Positions 22,481-32,047 of a stretch of DNA of 64,000 bases are shown here, piece after piece. Numbering within the stretch: the first letter of the stretch is position 1; each line of letters begins with the position of its first letter. Origin of the DNA: Diadema setosum. Taxonomy: Eukaryota; Echinodermata; Echinoidea; Diadematoida; Diadematidae. A program made the position numbers and the translations under genes. The stretch lies in the NCBI RefSeq assembly GCF_964275005.1, contig NC_092704.1, positions 13,985,371-14,049,370 of the forward strand. Direction: 5' to 3'. The notes beneath the pieces were generated by a model, which had not been told where the DNA came from, ran no database searches, and was given only the letters and a program-made list of their open reading frames with translations.

Positions 22481-23069
22481 TTTCATTCATTCAGCAGTGA
22501 TTTAAAGATTGTTAAAGGTAGGGAATCCCATTTGCATGCCTAAAATGAAGAGTTGTATAAATACAGTGGTATGTTGAAGAGAGTATCATTTTAGAAACTC
22601 CCATAAAGTATTGAAAGTGGAAGGTAACATTTAATACAATTTTATTGACCGTTAGATTTTGAATTTAATTTTTTTCGGGGCTCACTGTAAATTCCAGTAC
22701 ATTACTAGGCTACCTTTGCACACCCATGCACTGCATGTGTGTCCATCATGTATATTTTGTGAAGAAAGTTCATCAAAACTTACAAACACTTCTATATACA
22801 TTCTTGCCACACACTCTATTTGTTATTACATCAGCTCTTATACTTTTAGATTTGTGTTTATAGATTTAAAAAAAAATACAGAAGACTGCAACAAAAAGGC
22901 TTAAGTGTGGCTGACACACAGAACTACTGAGTAGTTGAGTTTTGTGCATTATTCAAATTGTAGATAACTGTTGACTTCCAAATTTCTCAGTAGTGGCCTA
23001 AACAAGTCTCCTGAGGTTCATATTTAATGTTTTGCTGCATTTTGGGAGGTCTGTAAAAGGTATCCCCTA

Positions 23070-23945
23070 GATACCTTTAAGATATCACACTTGACAAATT
23101 TTTGCTTGATGCATATCGGTAGGTCTGTTGTGCCACAAAACATCCAACCATATAATATTTTCGCGATAAAGCCTAAAATATACTGAGATATAAATACTTT
23201 TCTTGATAAACCTTAACTGTAGACGGTTTAGTCTAGAAACATTTTTATCATTATAACTATTGTACATTTAACAATACTTAACCGACAGGTTCACCTTCAT
23301 TAACATAAGGATTGAGAGAATGTAGCAACATTAGTAGAACTCATCATTGAAAGTTTGAGGAAAATCGGACAATCCGTTCAAAAGTTATGAATTTTTGAAG
23401 TTTTTGTGCAGTCTCTGCTGGATGAGAAGACTACTGCAGTGTATGATGTCACATGCGTACAACAATATAAAGAAAATATAAAGAGAATTTCACAAAATTT
23501 CATCTTTTGAAAAAAAAAGCCACATTCCATTGACTCGTTACTGACATATGTTATGGGTAATATCATTCCCATTGTCTTTAGAAAGAGGCAAGTCAAGTGC
23601 TCTTTTATTATGCGAACAAAGTGAAAATATGTTGAATTTTCTTTACATTTTCTTTACACTGTTGTACTCATATGACATCACGAGCCTTAGTAGTCTCCTC
23701 ATCCAGCGGTTCCAATACAAAAATTTTTAAAATTCATAACTTTTGCATCGATTGTCCAATTTTCCTCAAACTTTCACTGATGTGTTCTATTAATATTGCT
23801 GCAATCCTTAGGTGAACTTGTCCTTTAATATCGATTTTACTGATTAAAATTTTTACAGTGGTTGTTGCTATCCCTAACTCACATTTCAGAACTATTTTAA
23901 AGCACTAATGCTGGGTTTTTGTTTCGTCTGCAAATAGTAAATTAT
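23070..23945 (-). repeat. Dispersed repeat family C, copy 2, split by a MITE
   Basis: Read on the minus strand, 23945-23840 gives GAGTTAGGGATAGCAACAA and 23280-23070 gives TAAGTATTGTTAAAT, CCGTCTACAGTTAAGGTTTA and CAACAGACCTACCGATATGC. This is the same order as copies 1 and 3, with MITE B inserted in between. Confidence 0.75.
23285..23834. mobile_element. MITE family B, copy 2 (palindromic)
   Basis: Ends ACAGGTTCACCT and AGGTGAACTTGT are inverted repeats. The inner arms GAAAGTTTGAGGAAAATCG and CAATTTTCCTCAAACTTTC pair as well. It interrupts repeat C, so it is the younger of the two. Confidence 0.75.
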
Positions 23946-24276
23946 GGTTTAAGGTAGAAAAGTGAAAGTAGGCCTATATTACAATTTTTTGCATTCTTTT
24001 TTAATATTGTTTCCCTGAGGGGGCAGTAAAAAGAAAATCATCGCTTTCACAACCCTTTTGCGCCAATACTACAGGATGTGGTATTATCTTGTCTGTAGAT
24101 TTGGACAAAGTAGGGGAAGGCAAAGGTGGGGAGGGGTGACAAATTTGAGGCCTATTTTTTATATATCTTATACAGTGTATTCCTTTCTTTCATGAATACA
24201 TGAAAGGAATACTATTAATATCAGACATATTAACATATGTCTGGTTACATTTTCCCAGAGATTTTAGGGCTACAGT

Positions 24277-24311
24277 GTATAAGCATGGACCTATTAGTTC
24301 CATGGTATAAG
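24277..24311. mobile_element. Micro-palindrome insertion H5 (21 nt)
   Basis: The hairpin 24284-24304 (CATGGA, then CCTATTAGT, then TCCATG) sits between perfect 7-bp repeats GTATAAG (24277-24283, 24305-24311). The arm sequence differs from the CAGGGAGGT type but keeps the CA...TG ends. Confidence 0.7.
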
Positions 24312-24879
24312 TAAAGGCTCATTCCTGTTGATTCCATGTTGGATAAAGTCCTGATTTCATTTTGATACAATAATCGTGTCAGTGAGACGCATGTGAGACG
24401 ATATCACCTTCAATTTTCGTCTGTGGTTGTTCATATCGCTGTTTTGGGCAAAACATTTGACTCGAATCCTAGCTCAGAGCTTTCTCATGGGTTGCACTTT
24501 GATAAAGAAATCTTTACCCATTATCGCGGGGTTTTTTTACGTCTACTTGACGCCGTGTATTAAAACTATAGCTCGAACACACCGTGGCAGTGCAAACAAA
24601 ATGTACATTACAATGTTTGCTGGCAAGCTACACTCTAAAATGAATAAAAAGCTAGATTTTTTACAGAGCATAAATACTCTACGCGTTTTGCGATAGTGCA
24701 CATGGCAGCCTTTCTTTTAAGCACCGTTTCTAGTTCACAAAATTATCTCCTGAATTCGCTCAGCGTGTAACTATAACATTTGCAAGTGAAATGGAAATGG
24801 TATACGTCCGGCATGTAGGTGACGCGTCCACTCGTTGGGGAGAATGCCATCGCAGGCAACGGACAGACCATGAAGCTAT

Positions 24880-24918
24880 GTACATTCAGGGAGGTCACTC
24901 TCACCTCCCTGGTACGTT
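24880..24918. mobile_element. Micro-palindrome insertion H6 (25 nt)
   Basis: The hairpin 24887-24911 (arms CAGGGAGGT and ACCTCCCTG) is flanked by GTACATT (24880-24886) and GTACGTT (24912-24918), a 7-bp duplication with one mismatch. Confidence 0.7.
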
Positions 24919-25016
24919 ATAGCTACATGGACAAACCATAGAGCTTGTTCTACTGTTAGTAGCTCCATGGACAAACCATGGAGCTGGTTGAGTGTACATG
25001 TAGCTCCATGGACAAA
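24918..25016. repeat. Short array of AGCTCCATGGACAAAC palindromes
   Basis: The motif TAGCTCCATGGACAAAC, or its palindromic extension ending CCATGGAGCT, occurs three times (near 24921, 24960 and 25000). A partial version (GGACAGACCATGAAGCT) lies just left of H6. No direct repeats flank the units, unlike the micro-palindromes, although the arms AGCTCCATG recur in H7. Confidence 0.7.
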
Positions 25017-25384
25017 CAGCATCATTGTCCAGCCAGCGACGCGAGAACTGACCTCGCCCAATCATGATGACGGCTCTCTATGGGCAGTCAACAGTAGTGA
25101 CCAAGGCGGGGAAGGTGAAGACTGTGAAGGAGTTAAATGTATTATGCGCATACACGTAGCAATGAGCTTCTGGCATGTAATACATATGCGGGTTGTGTGA
25201 TTGTAAGCATATGCCATAGCATATACTGCATAATATGTGTAGGCCTATATGTATTTTGCTTGGGTAGTTCGTGTCATTGTGTATCGTTGCGTTTTTCACG
25301 ATTGTCCGATTCTCTTTTAATACGCCTATAGTTCCGTAAACAGAATACAACACAAAGAGACATGCCATTTAAAGGCATAATTTA

Positions 25385-25668
25385 CCATTTGGAGATGAAG
25401 TACATGTTAAAACCCAGTATTAATGCTTCGAAATAGGTCTAAAGTGTGAGTTAGGGATAGAAACAAACAATGTAAAAATAAGAATTAGTGTAATCAATGT
25501 TAAGTATTGTTAAATACACAAAATGTTCCCAGACTAAACCGTCTACAGTTACGGTTTATTGAAGAAAAAAAAATAGTGATATATCCTTCGTATTTTAGGT
25601 TCTATTGCAAAATTCTTATACGGTACGATGTTAGTGATACAACCGACCTACACATATAATATGCATGA
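25385..25668 (+). repeat. Dispersed repeat family C, copy 3
   Basis: Same landmarks as copy 1 (GAGTTAGGGATAGAAACAA, CCGTCTACAGTTACGGTTTA, CAACCGACCTACACATAT). Non-coding. Confidence 0.75.
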
Positions 25669-25887
25669 AATGTTATATCTTGAACATTTGTTAAATCACT
25701 GCTCCCAAAGGTAAACAGGACCTTTAAGCCAGGCTGTTTCTGTAATACAATTCAATATCGATGTTTCATTTCCTACCGCATAGTAAAACGAACCATTCAC
25801 CTGCTCCTTCTAAATTTTGCGCACAAAGCATCCACAGAATTGCGATACATTTACAGAAATAGTTCATTGACATTTGTTTCATATATA

Positions 25888-26263
25888 TACAGGGTGGTCC
25901 ATGAGGGGTTTTAGCTTGTCGCTGCAACATGCTAAAATTCTTGTGCAACATCCTCAAAAGCTAGTAATATGCCATGCAACATCCTAAAGAATCTGCAACA
26001 AACTCAAAATAAAATGTATTCAAACATCTGAAAAATATGTGCAAAACATGATAAGAAACATCAAACTACCTGGTACATGTATTAAGATATTTGTGGGCAA
26101 AACATGAGAGAGAACATTGAATGAAAGCTGCACAAAGAGAGATAGACTGCGAAATATTGCGAACTATTATGTGCTCGTGATGTGCGCTCCGCTTTGCAAT
26201 ACATGTATTCTCTGATTCTGAGCTTGCAACATGCTCAAATTTCACGTTGTGGACCACCCTGTA
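25888..26263. mobile_element. Mariner-type MITE, 376 bp
   Basis: Ends TACAGGGTGGTCCA and TGGACCACCCTGTA are inverted repeats flanked by TA on both sides. The CAGGGTG-type end with a TA duplication is typical of Tc1/mariner-IS630 derivatives. The inside is rich in CAACAT repeats and non-coding. Confidence 0.75.
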
Positions 26264-26651
26264 TATGGTTGTGTATATCACCAATGCGTGCACAGTAACT
26301 TTAGCTGAAGAACAGTTTCGTCGCTGCTTATTGTATGTAGAGGTAGGATGTAACATTTAGTAAATGGTAATATACGTCAAAGAATTAATGTAATCAGGGG
26401 CAGGGCCAATTGACAACATACAGCATAGACCCTATTTTGGAAGAGACATTCAGGTTATACAACATTTTGACTGCGAAGTGCTGCTGTCCGGATGTCTGTG
26501 AACTTTTTAATCTCCAGCCATTTTTCACCTAGAACCGGAAGTGGCTACTATAGTATCCTAGTTGTTTTAAGACATTCAAAAGAAGAAGGAAATGAAGAAA
26601 AAAGAAGTTCCCGCATTGGGATAATCATCCGTACACATACACATACGTGCA

Positions 26652-26654
<3 letters not shown>

Positions 26655-26725
<71 letters not shown>
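26655..26725. repeat. (TA)n microsatellite
   Basis: About 70 bp of TA with one TG interruption, directly left of the hairpin at 26764. Confidence 0.97.
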
Positions 26726-26727
<2 letters not shown>

Positions 26728-26763
26728 AATTTTCCACGTGTTGGACTTCGAATGTTGTAATTA

Positions 26764-26977
26764 TTAGAAGAAAGAGTCTGAAGTACGCCATGGATCCAAC
26801 GATTACAAAAAATTTTTATTACAAAATTTTCGGTCTGCCTCAGACCTTCGTCAGTGCAAAGACAATAGTAATCTCTTTGTCTTTGCACTGACGAAGGTCT
26901 GAGGCAGACCGAAAATTTTGTAATAAAATTTTTTTGTAATCGTTGGATCCATGGCGTACTTCAGACTCTTTCTTCTA

Positions 26978-26979
<2 letters not shown>
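26764..26979. mobile_element. 216-bp near-perfect hairpin between TA microsatellites
   Basis: Two arms of about 105 bp are almost exact inverse copies. Examples are GAAGTACGCCATGGATCCAA on the left with TTGGATCCATGGCGTACTTC on the right, and GGTCTGCCTCAGACCTTCGT on the left with its inverse at 26892-26911. The spacer is about ATAGTAAT. TA microsatellites lie outside both arms. It is probably a young foldback element inserted into TA-rich DNA. Confidence 0.8.
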
Positions 26980-27030
<51 letters not shown>

Positions 27031-27214
27031 AATACTCTGATCTACGTGTCATGTTCATGTATAATAGGAAATATATGCTCATCAGAATATAAAATACAGT
27101 GAATCTGATCACGTGCTGACAATTATTATGGCAATCTATGTCATGAATTGATGTACCTGGGAGGTAGGCATATATATATGTACTATGTGTGTGTATACAT
27201 ATATATATATATAT
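26977..27214. repeat. (TA)n microsatellites flanking a short unique stretch
   Basis: TA tracts at 26977-27027 and 27171-27214 flank AT-rich unique DNA. Confidence 0.9.
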
Positions 27215-29645
27215 AACAACCATGGATCTATAGGGCCTATATATCTTCATGAAAACTTATAAATATTCCTGTACTGAGGAACTATAGTTTTCTTTTATGT
27301 ACAGGTGAATGTGTATTCTCTTAAACAAAATTAGCAAGAGCCATTGATAAGGCACACGTAAAATACTACTTTCTGTCTGGCTGTTTGCAGCTGCTCTTTC
27401 GTAATTAAGCGATTGATAAATATTTTGAAAGGTTTGTGGTTCAGATGTCATTATAATAAGCTATGGGTTTTAACTGTGAAGTAACTATTAGTACTGATGA
27501 TTAGTATATAGTTTTTCCCTCCCAATTTCTTCAAATTTGCATTCGATTTAATAACGCGATCATTCAAGTTCGAGCGAGATTTGAATGATCACCGAGATCA
27601 ACATTCCAAAAGCTAACTGGTTTATGAAATTTGATTTCATTGACATGCTATTTTCATGCTTTTCTCATATGAACGTTTAAAAAGCGCGTTCAAATTAAAA
27701 TTGCACCGGAAACGCATTCAAATTGGTGATCATGGTGGTCATGGTGAACGTTATACCCTAGATAAGGAATTCAAATTCGCGAAAAGGCAAACATTTACAA
27801 CTTACATTGACAGGGCAGTGTTTTTCGTCACTGCGTATATTCTTTGCTCATCTGCTTGAACAAATAATGCAAATTTAATGTACTTTGAAATGGACCTTTC
27901 TCATTCCTCGACAAACAGTCATCTGACGCAACAACTTTCATTAGGCCTACATGCATGCATATACATTCACTTATGTACAACTTTGGCGGCTGCTCGAGGA
28001 TAGATTATAATGTGTATATGCGTTTGTATATCTGAAGGCACTTGGATGCTCCCCCCTCAGTCGATAGTAATCTCTGACGTCTGTCGTGCACATCGTCTAC
28101 ATTTGCACGTTTTACTGCGCGTTTATCAGTTGAGGTTATCAACACGATGGCTTCATTACCTGCATGCGTAGTCATGTCCATGTCATATCCAGTTTTTTAT
28201 TTCTTTATTTTTTTTTCTCAGCTATATACCCGAGTATTTATGGCGTGTCAACAGATGGCAAAGTTCAAATATTGTTCTCACAGACATGACTTCGTATTTG
28301 CTGACTTAAGCAAAATCGCAAGATACTTGGCATCGATTTGATAAAGTTCAATGACTGTCGAAGCCTGTATCAGATTATGTAAATATGCATTCGTATAGTG
28401 GCTTCTTGGTAGACTTGATGCAATGGTAATGTCTACGGATATGTATCTAGCAGAGCTGCATTAATGTTAAAACCAACATTCATTTCAGACTGAGCTATAT
28501 ACTTGATAATGGTGAACTTGACCATGAAGTATTATCATAATTTATACACTGACGAAGAAGGTCCTAATCCAATGATTGGTTGAGAGCGTATAATACACGC
28601 GACCAGTCCTGTATCATACCAAACACGTATAGTTTTGCTTTTCACCGGTCATTATTAAAAGTAATGACCGGTCTTTATTAGCACTTTCACGTATCGATGA
28701 TGACCAGGTTTTGAAATTCTTTCGACGAGGAGTATCTGCATTATCTTCTAAATAAACAAATAACACATATCATATTGTTCGGACATTATATATTACCCTC
28801 ACACGGTACCTTCGAAACAGTAAAAACACACAGGATTAAATCGCCTCAGGTGTGTTAGACTGTTCCAAACACCAAAGCATCCACTTAATCTCCCCGTTCC
28901 TATTTCAAAATGAAGAGAAGACTGATGGGAAATTGAGGGGAAAAAAAGGTGTTGCGATTGTACCGAAGATAATCAACTTCTCTTTGTTTAAAATCGCGTG
29001 AACTATTTTATTTGGACCGTCCTTTGACACCCGGAATTATGACACTAATTGCTTTCATAAGACAAACTTTTGAGAAAGTCAGAGGGATTCGATATGATAG
29101 TTCCTCCTTTACAGCCATAGAATGCGAATAAGAAACTTTGTCTGCCATTTATTGAAGTCAGCCGTCACGGAGCAGTGTTCACATCCACCCATAAGTTCGA
29201 GAAACTGTTGTGGTGTTAACAGTATGTGAGATGCCATGTACACACAAAACACCGTGGGACAAACAGGCAATGCAGAATTGCATTAAGCAAGCATTCCACA
29301 TTAGAGATCGAGAGGGCGTAGACATCTTCTTTTCAACTGTTGTTGTAGTTTTGGGGTTTTTTGTACAGGTACTATGATCCCACCTACTTGGACCAAACAA
29401 GGTTTGGAGAAGGCGTAAACTTATCTTGTCTTATAATCGGGCAAAGTGAGAAAAGGCAAGGGGGATGTCACAACTCACAAATTGCAGACTTTTCAAATAT
29501 TCACAGACTTTTCCTCTCTATATACAGCAAATAGTCAGATATGCCTAGTTTAAAGTTTTCCTCAACTCGGGACATCGTATCGCTAGAATGGTAGAACATT
29601 CTAAATGGAGACAATGTCCCAACAAGAGGCTTCATGACAAAGGTT
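27215..29645. other. Gene-less stretch
   Basis: No exon is recognised. A hairpin ACCGGTCATTA...TAATGACCGGT at 28644-28670 lacks a direct-repeat flank. A short frame at 28147-28341 begins with ATG but shows no domain. Confidence 0.5.
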
Positions 29646-29648
29646 CTC

Positions 29649-29928
29649 CCCTGCTGGAAAAAGGAACTCAGTTCTCCACAGTGTGAAACAAAATGTGAAA
29701 CACAATGTGAAATCTATTCACATCGTTAAATTCGAGCGTTTCAACATTCTGAACACATTGTGAATCATCAGTTCATTCACGGTGTGAAGCAAAACATTAC
29801 TATGTGTACTCTCTGTGGAAAAACCACACCAGTGTGAAATCACCTCCACACTGTTAAATTCGAGCGTCTCACATAGTCGACTATGTGAACATACTGGGAA
29901 CACACTGAGGGGCACACTTTCAGCAGGG
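29649..29928. mobile_element. Palindromic MITE with CACACTGTG-type internal repeats
   Basis: Ends CCCTGCTGGAA and TTTCAGCAGGG are inverted. Inside, ACAGTGTGAAA and CACACTGTTAAATTCGAGCG recur in both halves. No coding part and no clear target duplication. Confidence 0.65.
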
Positions 29929-30776
29929 TCAAAAGGAGTCCTCAGAAGCCTCTTGGACAGAAGTCTCCAACTTGGTTAATCTTCAACCGTCTTTTTCTCG
30001 AGGACTTTCAAGTTTTGTTAACTTTTTTCGTAATGTATATTCCTCAAGAATGCGTTCAAGCGGAATTTGCGATACTCGCGTTAGCACTAGACCCATGCAA
30101 AAAGTATCTTGTCTTTCATTCGACACAATGGGCGTAGAAATCTCAAAGTACGATAAAGACTTCAGTGAGCCAGTTTACGGTTCCACGTTGCGATCGGTAG
30201 AAAAAGGTCATTGTACAATGAGGTCCGTTTTTCTTTCATTGAAATAAACATCCGTGATGTAATGGCTATTCGTATAATCCCTTTCTATGACATCCACCTG
30301 ACAGCACGTCTGCATGGTATTTGGCAATATCCAAATAAAAATGCATTCAATACAAAACAAAGAAATGGATCAATCCCTGCTGAAGTGTTAATTGAAGGGC
30401 GATTGTGGTCATCTGGTCTATACGCAACTTCATTATTTGTTTGAACATGAATTTATTCCATAAATTGTTACTCCTGGGAAGCTTATGCTATTTTACCGCC
30501 TGAACACGAGTGAAGTGCTCAGCCGACTGAGAAAAAAAAAAGAAAAAAAAAAAGAGAAAGGTGATTTCTACCAATAGTACGTAACGTGAACTGGCTTAAT
30601 ATGGAAGAAGACGATCCATGGGTGCGGAGTCCAAATCTCTTGTCCAATAGGAACTTACCAAACCGAAAGATCACAGGGGAAAGAGAGCATGAGAGAGAGT
30701 GTGTTTGTACCGATCGATGATGACTGCGCTGGTGCGTGCACTTGTTGTATTATTTTTCCAGTACCTAGTGTTTCAA

Positions 30777-30808
30777 GGACGACCATGGAGCTCAGTCCAT
30801 GGAACGAG
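30777..30808. mobile_element. Possible eroded micro-palindrome insertion H9 (18 nt)
   Basis: The hairpin 30784-30801 (CATGGA, GCTCAG, TCCATG) has the same outer arms as H5. The flanks GGACGAC and GAACGAG match at 5 of 7 positions, so a decayed duplication is possible but unproved. Confidence 0.35.
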
Positions 30809-30959
30809 AGAGCTTAGTGCACTGCAGGTGGAGAATCCTGTGAGATTGAAAGGAGCATACCGCGGAGAGGAAGCTGGGGAGGAATGGGAGCACCATCGGC
30901 GTTGTGATGCCGTGGCACTAAGTGGTTGACCAAGAACAGAATTAATAGGAAATCTCTGG

Positions 30960-31640
30960 TGTCTTTTTTTCCGGTTTACTACAGAGCAAACTCCCTGCTA
31001 CTTTTAGCTTGCAAGGTGAGAAACGGACGCGACTTGATTTTACATGCCAGGGGAAGTTTACAGAGGTAGAAAAGGTAATGATCTAGCTTACAGGGTCCGG
31101 ACCGTAGCATTTCGGCATTGTACTGAGTTTTGGCAGACTTGGTTTAAAGGGACTGTGCAGTACTGGTTGAGGTGGGGATTCATGTTTTGAACATTCCTAA
31201 GTGAGATAATGAAAAGCCTCTTATCAAATATGAAAGAGCATGTAATTCTAAGAAGGATTCAACGTTTATTTGATGAAAATTGGTTTTCAAATGGCTGAGA
31301 TATCCAAAAAAGTGCTAATGATAAAAGGCGACATGCCACAACTTTATTAGGATCTCTTTGTTTCACCTTGTTTTTGGATATCTCAGCCATTTCAAAACCG
31401 ATTTTCATCGAATAAACTTTTGATACCCCTTAGAACTGCATGCTCTTTGACATCTCATAGAGTGGTTTCTGAATATCTCGCAAAACATTAAAAGCTAAAT
31501 CCTCACCTCGACCAGAACTGTACACACCCTTTAAAGGATTTGAAGCTTTCGCACATTAACGATTTGGCAGTGTGTTTGAAGTCATTCCTATCCACGACGC
31601 ACTCCATATGATTTAATTTTTCCTCTCTTTTGTATCACAG
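30960..31640 (+). other. Probable 5' UTR intron region of the transporter gene
   Basis: A pyrimidine-rich tract ending TTTTGTATCACAG (AG at 31639-31640) lies 124 bp before the start codon and looks like a 3' splice site, implying an upstream untranslated exon. A donor-like CAAG/GTGAGA at about 31013-31020 could be its partner. MITE A copy 2 would lie in that intron. No TATA box or initiator could be chosen with confidence. Confidence 0.35.
31148..31530. mobile_element. MITE family A, copy 2
   Basis: TTAA flanks both ends (31144-31147, 31531-31534). Ends AGGGACTGTGCAGTACTGGT and CAGAACTGTACACACCCT are inverted. Paired inner phrases are GGCTGAGATATCCAAAAA and GGATATCTCAGCC. It lies just upstream of the first coding exon. 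Confidence 0.85.
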
Positions 31641-31764
31641 CTGATTCCCGTTGCGACAAACTCGCAGAGTCGCTGTAACTCGAAGGCGAGCTCGCATCGC
31701 GATAGTCGCCTCTAGCTCTCCCGGGCGCGGTTCCTTCCTTTTCGTCGTCAACAAAGCCGCCGAA

Positions 31765-32047
31765 ATGACGGGTGGCAGGTCTCTGCGAGGCAAGGCCAAA
31801 TCTTCGGCTCGTCGAGAACTCGACTACGAGCATCTGTCGAAGGTGGGAGTCGGGGAAGAGGAGAAATACATTAGCAAGTCGTTGATTCCTCTCTACAAGA
31901 GACTCTGGGTGGATCCGCTTTACTTTAGATATATCACCACTGTCGTCTGGGCCTTGGGCGTGGGCGTAACGTTCGGCATCATCGGCGACTTCTCAATGTT
32001 CTTCATCTTCCTCGAAAGGGACTTCGATTCTTCCATATTAATACTGA
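31765..32047 (+). CDS. MCT-like gene, coding exon 1
   Basis: It encodes MTGGRSLRGKAKSS through residue 94 plus one base, covering the basic/acidic N-terminus and TM1 (YITTVVWALGVGVTFGIIGD). The donor is CTGA/GTAAGT at 32048. The region upstream stays open to the acceptor at 31640 but holds no ATG, which supports the start at 31765. The exon is far more GC-rich than its surroundings. Confidence 0.85.

Noticed and set aside
26492..27250. Frames rich in Tyr-Ile repeats
   Set aside because: Products of TA microsatellites; the same holds at 57451-57696 and 61993-62608.
28644..28670. Palindrome ACCGGTCATTA...TAATGACCGGT as a further micro-insertion
   Set aside because: Flanks GCTTTTC and CTTTATT are not direct repeats and the ends are not CA...TG.
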